Shown here: one piece after another, positions 28,387 through 37,661 of the stretch
Numbering within the stretch: the first letter of the stretch is position 1
How the letters are laid out: the number at the start of each line of letters is the position of its first letter
Assembly (NCBI GenBank): GCA_024401395.1
Contig: JAKSLD010000007.1
Location: 62,001-126,000 of the forward strand
Source of the DNA: Bacteroidales bacterium
GTDB lineage: Bacteria; Bacteroidota; Bacteroidia; Bacteroidales; Marinilabiliaceae
DNA length: 64,000 nt
Direction of reading: 5' to 3'
Made by a program: the position numbers and the translations under genes
The notes under the pieces: generated by a model
Database searches by the model: none
What the model saw: the letters and a program-made list of their open reading frames with translations, nothing else
Told to the model about the DNA's origin: nothing

Positions 28387-28848
28387 CTATAGCTTGAATA
28401 CTATCCTCTGTACTCCCTCTTTCCAACTGCTGCTGCTGATGCGGAATTCTCCAATCTCTGATGTCCTCGCAACATGTGTGCCTATACACAGACATTCGTC
28501 ATAATCTCCCACATGTACTATCCTCACTGTCTCCGATGCGTCGTCAGGTAGTCTGGTAAGGTCAAATCTTCCCACCATATCTTCTTTCTTTACATATTCG
28601 GTCCACACTTCTAGGTCTCGCTTGATGACGTCGTTTACTTCTGCTTCTATGGCGGCTATCTCTTCTGGCGTCAGTTCGTGATTCAGATGAAAGTCTAATT
28701 TGGATTTCTTTTTCTCTATGTGTGCCGAAAAAGCTCGTCCACATCCGTATTTCTTGCTCATTAGTCCATTGACTATGTGCTCTGAGGTGTGCATTCTTGG
28801 CTCTTCTGCTTTGTTGTGCTCGTTGAGCTGTATATTGTTTCCTTCCAT
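28387..28848 (-). CDS. AlaX-like tRNA-editing domain protein
   Basis: A 153-residue stand-alone threonyl/alanyl-tRNA synthetase second additional domain (SAD). The zinc ligands are visible as HTSEH (residues 20-24) and the C-terminal CLCIGTHVARTSEIG. Members hydrolyse mischarged Ser-tRNA(Ala) or related species in trans. At about 150 residues it corresponds to the short AlaX type. It starts 1 nt after the MATE gene stop, so the two are co-transcribed, although no functional link is obvious. Confidence 0.85.
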   Translation of the reverse strand: MEGNNIQLNEHNKAEEPRMHTSEHIVNGLMSKKYGCGRAFSAHIEKKKSKLDFHLNHELTPEEIAAIEAEVNDVIKRDLEVWTEYVKKEDMVGRFDLTRLPDDASETVRIVHVGDYDECLCIGTHVARTSEIGEFRISSSSWKEGVQRIVFKL

Positions 28849-28849
28849 C

Positions 28850-30208
28850 TTATATATATTGGTATTTGTCTTTGTATATCCTTAATAGTATTATCGCAAG
28901 ACAGCATGCTATAGATTCTCCGACTACTACCGACCACCATATTCCTTCCATCCCGAATATTAGTGGTAGTATCATCACGCTTCCTGCTTCAAATATCACG
29001 GTCCTGCTCATGGCTATCAGTGCCGAGATGGGACCGTTATTGAGCGCCGTGAATAGTGCAGACGAGAAGTTGTTCACTCCTGCCACAAGCAGAAATAGCA
29101 TGTATATTCTCAACGCATGGGTTGTCAGCTTATGTAGCTCTGGGTCATAGCCGACAAATATATATGCGAGTTCTTCCGCAAATATCTGCGCTAGTATCAC
29201 AACTACTATGCTGATTGTCAATATCAGTTTTATGCTCTTCCTGAATATGCTTTTTAGCTCTTCTGTATTCTTGGCGCCATAGTGGTATCCTATCACTGGT
29301 ACCATGCTGAGGCTGTATCCAATGAAGAATGAGCAGAATATAAAGGCGAAGTACATCAGTATGCCGTATGCCGAAACTCCGTTTTCTCCGCTCCAGCGTA
29401 TCAGCTGGTACATATACACCATGCTTACTATGGATATTGATATGTTCATAATGAATTCTGATACGCCGTTCGAACATACTTTCCATAGCGCATTAATGTC
29501 TATGTATGGTTTGCCTAAGTATAGCTTTGGTCTTGCTGTCTTTCGTCTAACTCCGATAAAGTACATGAATGGTATCACGCTCGCTATTACCATTCCTGCT
29601 CCACTGGCCCATGCAGCACCTGCTAGTCCCCACCCGAATAATGCAATGAATACATAATCTAATACGGCGTTGGTCACTCCTGCTAATATCGTAATCCACA
29701 TACCCCATTTTGGCTTCTCTGCTGTGACAAGGAACGACTGAAAGAATACCTGAAACATATATGTAGGTAGCAGATAGAGTAGTATCGAGGCGTATGTCAC
29801 GCACTCTTCTATCATCTCTCCTTCTGCACCAAGAAATATTGCCACTGGTCTCACGAATACCAATCCTAATATTCCTCCTGCTATGGATACCACTAGGGTA
29901 GTGTAGACAAGGAATGAGAATATCCCTCTGGCTTTCTTCAGGTCTCCTTCTCCCATAATCTTTGCTACCAAAGCACTGCCTCCTGTGCCGAACATATGCC
30001 CTAATGCACCAATGATGGCTACGTATGGCCATATCAGATTCAATGCCGCAAATGGTACTGTCCCAACGTAGTTCGATACCATCAGTCCATCTACAACGCC
30101 GTAGACTGATAGAAATAGCATCATCGTAATGCTCGGACCTGTGAACCTCAGTAGGCGTTTGTAGTCAAAATGATCGGATAATTCTATGATGTCTTTCTTC
30201 ATATTCAT
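28850..30208 (-). CDS. MATE family efflux transporter
   Basis: A multidrug/toxin extrusion antiporter with about 12 transmembrane helices in two homologous halves. Typical pieces are PSITMMLFLSVYGVVDGLMV (helix 1), GALGHMFGTGGSALVAKIMG, and the second-half block YSLSMVPVIGYHYGAKNTEE. The TTG at 30223 was rejected. ATG 30208 (MNMKKDIIEL) or 30202 follows a minus-strand -7 element TATCTTTG (30228-30221) closely, implying a very short leader. The substrate is unknown. Confidence 0.92.
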   Translation of the reverse strand: MNMKKDIIELSDHFDYKRLLRFTGPSITMMLFLSVYGVVDGLMVSNYVGTVPFAALNLIWPYVAIIGALGHMFGTGGSALVAKIMGEGDLKKARGIFSFLVYTTLVVSIAGGILGLVFVRPVAIFLGAEGEMIEECVTYASILLYLLPTYMFQVFFQSFLVTAEKPKWGMWITILAGVTNAVLDYVFIALFGWGLAGAAWASGAGMVIASVIPFMYFIGVRRKTARPKLYLGKPYIDINALWKVCSNGVSEFIMNISISIVSMVYMYQLIRWSGENGVSAYGILMYFAFIFCSFFIGYSLSMVPVIGYHYGAKNTEELKSIFRKSIKLILTISIVVVILAQIFAEELAYIFVGYDPELHKLTTHALRIYMLFLLVAGVNNFSSALFTALNNGPISALIAMSRTVIFEAGSVMILPLIFGMEGIWWSVVVGESIACCLAIILLRIYKDKYQYI

Positions 30209-30280
30209 CTTTTCAATGCACAAAGATACTCTCTTTTTCCCACTTTTTGTGCTTTTTTCTAGGCCTCTGGAAGAGGCTGG

Positions 30281-30379
30281 AATGTGACTTGACGTATTGT
30301 TATATGCTTGAATGTCAAATTTATAAAGGGTTGTGACGTGTGCTTGACGTGTCTGTATTTCACCCCTGACGTATTAATG
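30281..30379 (+). repeat. Weaker 11-nt-phased array upstream of the PUL
   Basis: Units in one 11-nt phase include AATGTGACTTG, ACGTATTGTTA, ACGTGTGCTTG, ACGTGTCTGTA, TTTCACCCCTG and ACGTATTAATG. The two CTTGACGT elements are exactly 55 nt apart. No A-rich head is present, and the middle units are degenerate. Confidence 0.4.
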
Positions 30380-30391
30380 AATAATAAAATA

Positions 30392-30441
30392 TTTGCCATC
30401 ATATTAACATCTCTTCATCTTTGCCATATCGAATTTCGATG
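30392..30441 (+). promoter_or_regulatory. PUL promoter with palindrome at the start site
   Basis: TTTG at 30392-30395, a 20-nt spacer, and CATCTTTG at 30416-30423 (one mismatch to TAnnTTTG). Three bases later, TATCG-AATTT-CGATG (30427-30441) nearly repeats the TATCG-N5-CGATA operator seen at 9869, at the same distance from the -7 box. Confidence 0.6.
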
Positions 30442-30486
30442 CACACATGTTATGAAAAGATTTTACGAATCAAGAACATCTAACAA

Positions 30487-33400
30487 ATGAGTATGAACAA
30501 GATTAATTTCAAAAAGCTCTTGACCTCGGCTCTCTTTTGTGTATTCGTTCTAGGCGCAAATGCACAGAACGCTACACAACAGATTACGGGTCGCGTGCTG
30601 GATGGTAAAGGTGAACCTGTAATAGGTGCCGCTGTCGTTATTAATGGTACTACTACTGGTACTGTAACTGATTTTGATGGTAACTATACTATCAATGCAG
30701 CTCCAGATGCCGTAATTAGGGTATCATTTATCGGTTATGATGAGGTATTGACTCCTGTTAATGGTCAGTCAGTTCTCAACTTTACTCTCTCGGATTCTTT
30801 CACTGAGTTGGACGAGTTGGTAGTTGTAGGTTACGGCGTTCAGAAAAAGTCAGTCGTTACAGCTTCTATCGCAAAGGTTTCTTCAGAAGATATGAACGGC
30901 AAGGCTCCAGTACGTATGGAGAACGCTCTTAAGGGTCTCGCTGCTGGTGTTAACGTAACATCTGCTTCTGGTCAGCCAGGTTCTTCTCCTAAAGTTCGTA
31001 TCCGTGGTAATGGTACTATCAACAACTCTGATCCTCTTTATATCGTAGATGGTATGCCAATCGAGGGTGGCCTCGACTTCGTTAACCCATCGGATATCGA
31101 GTCTATCGAGGTCCTCAAGGATGCTGCTTCTGGTGCTATCTATGGTGCTCGTGCTGCAAACGGCGTTATCATGGTAACAACTAAGAAGGGTAAGCAGGGT
31201 AGAACTAACATCAACTACAACTTCTCTTATGGTTGGCAGTCTGCAGCTCGTAGACGTGATGTTACATCTGCTACTGATTACGCTATCCTCCAAAATGAAA
31301 TGTATATCAATGGCGGTGAGAAGCCTATCTTCGATGATCCTTATAACCTTAAGGATATTAACGGCGAAGCTATCGTAGGTAAGGGTACTGATTGGCAGGA
31401 TCTTGTATTTAATGACAACGCTCCAGTTGTAAATCACGATTTCTCTATCGCTGGCGCATCTGATAAGGTTAACTACTACCTCTCTCTCGGTTATTATGAT
31501 CAGGAGGGTATCGTAGGTGGTAACTATGGTCAGTCTAACTACAATCGTCTCACATTGCGTAGTAATACTCTCTACAATATTCTCGACGATTCTGCTGAGC
31601 GTAACTTCCTTAATAAGGTTGATGTAACAGTTAACCTCGCTTATACTCGTATAAAGAGCAATGGTATCGGTGAGAACTCTGAGTATGGTTCTGTTCTCGG
31701 TTCTGCCCTTTATATGGCTCCAGTTCTTCCAGTCGTTGCTAAGGGTGAAACAGCCGCTAAGATGAAGAAGAATTATGAGGGTTATGATCTCTTCACAGAT
31801 GCTAATGGTAATCCTTACACTGTTCCTGGTTACTTCGGTTCTTATCAGGAGATGAACAACCCATTGGCAATCCTTTCTATTCCTCCATCAAATAACTGGT
31901 CACATAAGTTTGTACCTTATTTCGCTCTCGACCTCCAGTTGTGGGATAACCTCAAGTATCATGCTTCTTATAGCGCAGATATGTCATTCTGGGGTTCTGA
32001 GTCAGCAGTAAGGAGCAAGTACCTCCTCTCTGGTAACAACCGTCAGGAGCATACGCAGGCTTCAGCTAACAAGCAGCAGGGTGTTGTATGGCAGGTTGAA
32101 AATACTCTCTCATACGACAAGACTATCGGTGACCACTCGTTCAACGTAGTCCTCGGTCAGTCTGCTTTCAAGAATAAGAGTGATTATTTAGGCGGTAGCC
32201 GTTGGAACCTTGTTAATGTAGACAAGCCTTCTATCGACTACGCAACAGGTAACTACGAGCTCTCTTACGATCCTAACGATCCTGAGAAGGTAACAGGCGC
32301 CACAGTTCAACACTCTGTATGGGGTGGTAAGAACACTGAGCACCGCATGAGTTCTCTCTTCGCTCGTCTCAGCTACAACTTCGCAGAGAAGTATATGTTC
32401 CAGGCTACTGTACGTCGAGATGGTTCTAGCCGCTTCGGTACAAATAACCGATATGGTGTGTTCCCATCTGTATCTGCAGGTTGGAATATCTTGAATGAAA
32501 ACTTCATGGAGTCTGCTCGTGATATCCTCGGCAACCTTAAGCTCCGTGCTAGCTGGGGTAAGAACGGTAACGATAATATCGGTGATTTCCGTTACACAAC
32601 AATGACTTCTATGGGCAATAACGCTCTCTTCGGTAAGAACGCTGTTAAGTTCAACGGTTCTAAGTCTAACGGCTTGGCTAACCCAGATCTTAAGTGGGAG
32701 GAGTCAGAGCAGTTTAACGTAGGTCTCGATTTCGGTTTCTTCAGCAATGCTCTTACTTTCAGCGCTGATTACTACATCAAGAAGACTAACGGTATGTTGA
32801 TGACAATGCCTATCCCTTCTTACGTTGGTGAGACAAAGCCTATCGGTAACGTTGGTGATATGGAGAACAGCGGTTTCGAGTTCGAACTTGGTTACAAGTG
32901 GAACGTTTCTGATGCTCACTTCTCTGTAAAGGGTAACGCTACTTACCTCAAGAACGAACTTACTAATCTCGGTAATGATACAGGTTACCTCGACCTCGAT
33001 GGTGTTCAAGGTATCTCAGGTGGTGGTACACGTGGTTCAAATGGCAAGCCTTTCCCATACTTCTTCGGTTACAAGACAAATGGCGTATTCCAGAACGTAG
33101 CAGAGGTTCAGGCTTACAAGAATGCTGATGGTAGCCTCATCATGCCTGACGCTGCACCTGGTGACGTTCGCTTCGTAGATGTTAACGGTGATGGCCAGAT
33201 TACTGCTGACGACCGTACAGATATCGGTAACGGTACTCCTGACTGGACTTTCGGTCTTAACTTCAACGCTGATTGGAAGGGCTTGGATCTCAACGTATTC
33301 TTCCAGGGTGTTCAGGGTGCAGACGTATTTGATGCAACTTATCGTACAGATGTTTACTCTGGTAACTTCCCAACTTGGATGTTGGATCGTTGGACAGGTG

Positions 33401-33717
33401 AGGGCACAAGCAATAAGTATCCTATCCTCCGCCTCGGTGATGAGAAGAACTGGCAGATGTCTGACCTCTACGTATGTGATGGTTCTTACCTCCGTCTTAA
33501 GAATGTTTCCCTCGGTTACACTCTTCCAAAGGATATCACAAGCAAGATCCATGTCGATCGCCTCCGCATCTACGTAATGGGTGAGAATCTTATGACTTGG
33601 ACTAAGTACTGGGGCTTCGATCCTGAAATCTCTTCAGGTGCTACATCTCTCGGTGTTGACCGTGGTGTATATCCTCAGGCTCGTACATTCACTGTAGGCC
33701 TTAACCTTACACTCTAA
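30487..33717 (+). CDS. SusC/RagA-type TonB-dependent outer-membrane receptor
   Basis: A 1076-residue TonB-dependent transporter for oligosaccharides. A signal peptide (to about residue 27, GANAQ) precedes a CarboxypepD_reg-like domain (about 33-115). The SusC signature DELVVVGYGVQKKS follows, then a plug domain (PLYIVDGMPIEGGLDFVNP and IESIEVLKDAASGAIYGARA) and a 22-stranded barrel ending in GLNLTL. It works with the SusD lipoprotein 21 nt downstream. Start 30487 is used; ATG 30493 is equally possible. Substrate specificity is suggested only by the GH16/GH3 partners. Confidence 0.97.
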   Translation: MSMNKINFKKLLTSALFCVFVLGANAQNATQQITGRVLDGKGEPVIGAAVVINGTTTGTVTDFDGNYTINAAPDAVIRVSFIGYDEVLTPVNGQSVLNFTLSDSFTELDELVVVGYGVQKKSVVTASIAKVSSEDMNGKAPVRMENALKGLAAGVNVTSASGQPGSSPKVRIRGNGTINNSDPLYIVDGMPIEGGLDFVNPSDIESIEVLKDAASGAIYGARAANGVIMVTTKKGKQGRTNINYNFSYGWQSAARRRDVTSATDYAILQNEMYINGGEKPIFDDPYNLKDINGEAIVGKGTDWQDLVFNDNAPVVNHDFSIAGASDKVNYYLSLGYYDQEGIVGGNYGQSNYNRLTLRSNTLYNILDDSAERNFLNKVDVTVNLAYTRIKSNGIGENSEYGSVLGSALYMAPVLPVVAKGETAAKMKKNYEGYDLFTDANGNPYTVPGYFGSYQEMNNPLAILSIPPSNNWSHKFVPYFALDLQLWDNLKYHASYSADMSFWGSESAVRSKYLLSGNNRQEHTQASANKQQGVVWQVENTLSYDKTIGDHSFNVVLGQSAFKNKSDYLGGSRWNLVNVDKPSIDYATGNYELSYDPNDPEKVTGATVQHSVWGGKNTEHRMSSLFARLSYNFAEKYMFQATVRRDGSSRFGTNNRYGVFPSVSAGWNILNENFMESARDILGNLKLRASWGKNGNDNIGDFRYTTMTSMGNNALFGKNAVKFNGSKSNGLANPDLKWEESEQFNVGLDFGFFSNALTFSADYYIKKTNGMLMTMPIPSYVGETKPIGNVGDMENSGFEFELGYKWNVSDAHFSVKGNATYLKNELTNLGNDTGYLDLDGVQGISGGGTRGSNGKPFPYFFGYKTNGVFQNVAEVQAYKNADGSLIMPDAAPGDVRFVDVNGDGQITADDRTDIGNGTPDWTFGLNFNADWKGLDLNVFFQGVQGADVFDATYRTDVYSGNFPTWMLDRWTGEGTSNKYPILRLGDEKNWQMSDLYVCDGSYLRLKNVSLGYTLPKDITSKIHVDRLRIYVMGENLMTWTKYWGFDPEISSGATSLGVDRGVYPQARTFTVGLNLTL

Positions 33718-33738
33718 TCAACTTAATACTGTAAAACA

Positions 33739-35244
33739 ATGGCAAAATTTAACAATATAGCCCTCGGCTGCATCGCAGCAATGGCATTGGCCTCTTGCTC
33801 AGATGAGTTCTTGGAGGTGACAAATAATACAGGTGAGAACCTCGAGGATTACTATACCACTGCAGCTCACATCGATGAGGCTCTTACTGCAGCTTACGAC
33901 CCTCTCCACTGGCCTGACTGGGGATTGGATCAGTACAACGCTCTCAATATCGACGCTGAGATCATGGGTGATAACTTCTGGGTAGGCGGTTCTAACGCTT
34001 CGGATATGCTTAACTGGCACCTTTTGTCTAACTATAGCGCCGACGCTAACAATACTCTCCAGTCTCTCTGGACTGTAGACTACTCGGGTATCAAGCGTTG
34101 TAATGATGTCCTCCGTTATGTAGACTGGGCAACAGATATGACTTCTGACGCTAAGGCTTCTACTATCATGCAGGCTCGTACACTTCGCGTATACTATTAT
34201 AATATGCTCTGGCACTACTTCGGTAACATTCCTTTCTATCTCGTAAACCTTAGCTCACCTTACACAGCTCCACAGATTTCTGCTGATGAGGTATACGCTA
34301 ATGTTATCAAGGAGCTCGAGGAGGTTATCGCTAGCAATGTTCTCCCAATGCGTTGGGACGACAAGAACTGCGGTCGTGCTTCACAGGCTATGGCTTATAT
34401 GTTGTACGCTGAAATGGTAATGTACCAGAATGATGAGTCTCGCTACGCTAAGGCTCTCGAGTATATGGAGAAGATCGTTGCTGATTCTAACTACGAACTC
34501 CTCGCTGATTACGCTGATATCTGGAAAGAGAGCGGCGAGTGGAGCAAGGAGAGCATCTGGGAGATCAATTACGATGACAATAACAACGAGCGCGGTTGGA
34601 GTTCTCCTCTCGCAATCGGTGGTACTGTAATGCCAACTCTTATTTCTCCTAACTCTTTCAACCATGAAGAGTACGGCCTCTCAAGCCGCGATGGTTGGGG
34701 CTTCATGCCAGTTCGTATCGAGACATACAATATGTTCGATGAGAACGATACTCGTCGCGCAGCTACTTGCTGGGATGTTCGTGGCGTAGAGTACACTGAG
34801 CGCTACCAGGATACTCATATCTGGCTCGCTAAGTATGTAGCTCAGAATGCTAACAACGCTGATGCTGCTGGCGATATCAACCTCAACTACAACAACAACC
34901 TCCGTGTTTACCGTTATGCTGAGGTTCTCCTCAACGCTGCAGAGCTTTGCCTCTCTTCTAATCCTTCTAAGGCTCTTGAGTATGTAAATATGGTCCGCAC
35001 TCGTGCAGGCATCAGCAAGCTCGCTAGCGTATCTAAGGAGGATATCATCCAAGAGCGTCGCCTCGAGTTCGTAGGCGAGGGTAAGCGTTACTTCGACCTC
35101 GTTCGCTCAGGTCTCGCTGCTTCAGTTCTCGTTCCTGATGAGTACGGCTACCGTACAAATGCTTGGACTCCTAACAAGAAGTATATTCCAATCGCTCAGG
35201 CTGAGCTCGATAGCGATCCTAATCTCGTTCAGAACAACTATTAA
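33739..35244 (+). CDS. SusD/RagB-type surface lipoprotein
   Basis: A 501-residue starch-binding-outer-membrane-lipoprotein-like protein that caps the SusC transporter. The lipobox is LASC in MALASCSDEF (Cys about residue 20). The TPR-rich SusD fold is recognisable from YNMLWHYFGNIPFYLV, the RYAEVLLNAAEL segment and the C-terminal ERRLEFVGEGKRYFDLVRSG motif. It binds glycan at the cell surface and delivers it to the receptor. Confidence 0.96.
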   Translation: MAKFNNIALGCIAAMALASCSDEFLEVTNNTGENLEDYYTTAAHIDEALTAAYDPLHWPDWGLDQYNALNIDAEIMGDNFWVGGSNASDMLNWHLLSNYSADANNTLQSLWTVDYSGIKRCNDVLRYVDWATDMTSDAKASTIMQARTLRVYYYNMLWHYFGNIPFYLVNLSSPYTAPQISADEVYANVIKELEEVIASNVLPMRWDDKNCGRASQAMAYMLYAEMVMYQNDESRYAKALEYMEKIVADSNYELLADYADIWKESGEWSKESIWEINYDDNNNERGWSSPLAIGGTVMPTLISPNSFNHEEYGLSSRDGWGFMPVRIETYNMFDENDTRRAATCWDVRGVEYTERYQDTHIWLAKYVAQNANNADAAGDINLNYNNNLRVYRYAEVLLNAAELCLSSNPSKALEYVNMVRTRAGISKLASVSKEDIIQERRLEFVGEGKRYFDLVRSGLAASVLVPDEYGYRTNAWTPNKKYIPIAQAELDSDPNLVQNNY

Positions 35245-35256
35245 TCTTGATTCATT

Positions 35257-37638
35257 ATGAAACTATCATATAAAATACTTGCTGCTGCCATGGCCTTCGC
35301 TGGCCTGGTAGCTTGCACCCCAGACGAGTTCGAAGGAGCTGATCCAAATAATCTCCCTTCAATTCAGGCGGTTAAGGATAATATATCTGTATCTGTAGAC
35401 CAGTCTACAAATATCGTTACTTTTACCCTCAATGAGAAGGGTGTTATGCCTCGCTGGATTTTCGAGACTGAGAAGGCAACAACATATTCTACTCAGAATG
35501 GTCTCCAGAAGTACTACGCTCTCGCAGGCGACTATACTGTTAAAGTTCAGGTAGGTAACCGTAATGGTTGGTCTGATGGCTACGTTGAGAAGACTTTCCA
35601 CGTAGAGAACACTGATTTCGATTTCGATAAGTACGAGAACTACCTCGCTGGTGCTGCTGGTAACGCTGAATGGCGTATCGAGTACGCTCAGAAGGGTCAC
35701 ATGGGCTGCGGTCCTTCAGGTACAGATGGCCTCGAGTGGTGGAATGCTGATCCTTCTGCTAAGGCTAACGAGGGCGTATACGACGACCGTATCACTTTCT
35801 CTGGCGACGGTAAGTATACCTATACTCCAGGTGAGGGCGGTACAATGTATGTTAACTATGGCGCTTCTATCTTCCCTGAGTTCAATACTCAGAAGGAAAA
35901 GGAGATCGACTTCATGGCTAAGGTAGAGAATCAGGAGTCTTCTTACTCTCTTTCTGTTGAGGGTACTGATCTTATCCTTACTCTCGCTCCTAATACCTAC
36001 TTCCCTTATATCCCTAACGATGACTTCTGGGCTAACCCTCGTTTCGTTGTCCTTAATATGAACAGCAAGACTATGGAGCTCGTTACTGATAACGGTGGTA
36101 TCGCATGGCACTTTATCCTCACAAGCGTTAAGGATGTTGAGGTATTCAAGGGCTTCAAGTACGATTCTGAGTTCAATATGTGGAAGACAGCTACAGTAGA
36201 GCCTGTTAGCTTCTACTATGCTCCAGGTTGGAGCCAGCTCCCTGATCCTGTAGTTACTAAAGATGGCAATAAGTCATACTCATTCACTTTCCCAGAGGCT
36301 ACTGGCGATACATGGCAGGCTCAGACTTTCATCGTATCTAATGTCGCTCTCTCTGCAGCTAATACTTACGACGTAAGTTTCGTAATCAGTGCTAACAAGG
36401 ATATTCCTAAGGCTACTGCTAAGCTCCACAGAATGGTTAGCGCTACTGAGGCTGATGATAATACTTCTCTCTTCGCTGAGGTTGGCTCTTTGAGCATTAA
36501 GGCTGGTGAGGATTTCGTATTCTACGCTTCTGATCTCGCAGGTATCGACGCTGCTATGACTCGCTTCGTATTCGACTTCGGTGGTTGCCCTGCTGGTACT
36601 GATGTGACAATCTCTAATATTGTTGTCAAGGATCATGCTAACGATGACGGCACAGTCCTCCCTTCTGAGAAGCCAGAGGAGCCTCTCCCTAACGTAACTT
36701 GGGACGATGCAGCTAACCTTTGGGCTACTGCTACTTTCGGCGACATGACTTACTACTACGCTCCAGGTTGGGCTCAGATTGCTAACCCAGATTTCAAAGC
36801 TGAGAATGGCGTATACACAATCTCTCTCCCTGAGGCTACTACAGATCAATGGCAGGGTCAGGTTACTTTCCATACTAACATTGCTACTAGCGCTGAGAAG
36901 ACTTACGATTTCATGATGAAGATCATCTCTACTCAGGATCACCCAGGTGTAACAGTTAAACTTACTCAGGAGGATAACGATGATGTATTCCTTACAGCAG
37001 ACCGTCACGCGATTTCAGCTGATACTGAGACAACTATCGTTCTTCCTGCTCTCCCTGGTCAGGATATCTCAGCTCTTAAGTTCGTTCTTGATTTCGGTGG
37101 TTGTGCTGCAAATACTGATATCACAATCTCTGAGATTCGTCTCCAGGAGCATATCGGTCCAAAGGTAGTTAACTGGGACTATAACTCTGATAAGAACCTC
37201 TTTAAGAACGCTTCTATCCTCGACCGTTTCTTCTACTACGCTCCAGGTTGGTCGCAGCTCCCTAACCCTGAACTCGCTGAGGACGGTGGTAGCTTCAGCT
37301 TCTCTTTGCCAGAAGCTACTACAGATCAGTGGCAGGCTCAGTTCGCCCTTAAGACTGATATGTCTACTTCAGCAGACAAGAAGTACGATTTCCATGCAGT
37401 TCTTTCTTCTTCTGCAGATATCGCAAAGGTAACTGTAAAGATGGTTCTCGATGGCGACGATAATGTGTTCTATTTCGCTGATAATATCTCTCTCGAGGCT
37501 GATACCGACTATGAGTTCGTTAAGACTGATATGGAGGGTATCGATATGTCTAAGGTTAACTTCTTCTTCGACTTCGGCGGTAACCCAGCAGGTACAGAAA
37601 TCACTGTTAAGGATATCATCGTATACGAAGCTGAATAA
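35257..37638 (+). CDS. Surface glycan-binding lipoprotein with three repeats
   Basis: A 793-residue lipoprotein (lipobox LVAC, Cys about residue 20) in the position usually held by SusE/F-like surface glycan-binding proteins. After an N-terminal PKD-like domain (about 30-115) and a beta-rich domain (about 120-300), three related modules occur. They start near residues 319, 499 and 659, each opening with (F/Y)YYAPGW(S/A)Q and containing PEAT.D.WQ.Q and FDFGG.PA.T.(I/V)(T/S). The last two modules share PEATTDQWQ(A/G)Q exactly. Each is likely a carbohydrate-binding beta-sandwich with an aromatic platform. No catalytic motif is seen. I cannot name the module family. Confidence 0.85.
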   Translation: MKLSYKILAAAMAFAGLVACTPDEFEGADPNNLPSIQAVKDNISVSVDQSTNIVTFTLNEKGVMPRWIFETEKATTYSTQNGLQKYYALAGDYTVKVQVGNRNGWSDGYVEKTFHVENTDFDFDKYENYLAGAAGNAEWRIEYAQKGHMGCGPSGTDGLEWWNADPSAKANEGVYDDRITFSGDGKYTYTPGEGGTMYVNYGASIFPEFNTQKEKEIDFMAKVENQESSYSLSVEGTDLILTLAPNTYFPYIPNDDFWANPRFVVLNMNSKTMELVTDNGGIAWHFILTSVKDVEVFKGFKYDSEFNMWKTATVEPVSFYYAPGWSQLPDPVVTKDGNKSYSFTFPEATGDTWQAQTFIVSNVALSAANTYDVSFVISANKDIPKATAKLHRMVSATEADDNTSLFAEVGSLSIKAGEDFVFYASDLAGIDAAMTRFVFDFGGCPAGTDVTISNIVVKDHANDDGTVLPSEKPEEPLPNVTWDDAANLWATATFGDMTYYYAPGWAQIANPDFKAENGVYTISLPEATTDQWQGQVTFHTNIATSAEKTYDFMMKIISTQDHPGVTVKLTQEDNDDVFLTADRHAISADTETTIVLPALPGQDISALKFVLDFGGCAANTDITISEIRLQEHIGPKVVNWDYNSDKNLFKNASILDRFFYYAPGWSQLPNPELAEDGGSFSFSLPEATTDQWQAQFALKTDMSTSADKKYDFHAVLSSSADIAKVTVKMVLDGDDNVFYFADNISLEADTDYEFVKTDMEGIDMSKVNFFFDFGGNPAGTEITVKDIIVYEAE

Positions 37639-37661
37639 TATTTCAAACAATCCTAATAATT

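Noticed and set aside
34567-34590. AATTACGATGA in the SusD gene as another repeat head
   Set aside because: Only 11 bases match, no A-run precedes it and no 11-nt units follow. It encodes a normal Asn/Asp-rich loop.
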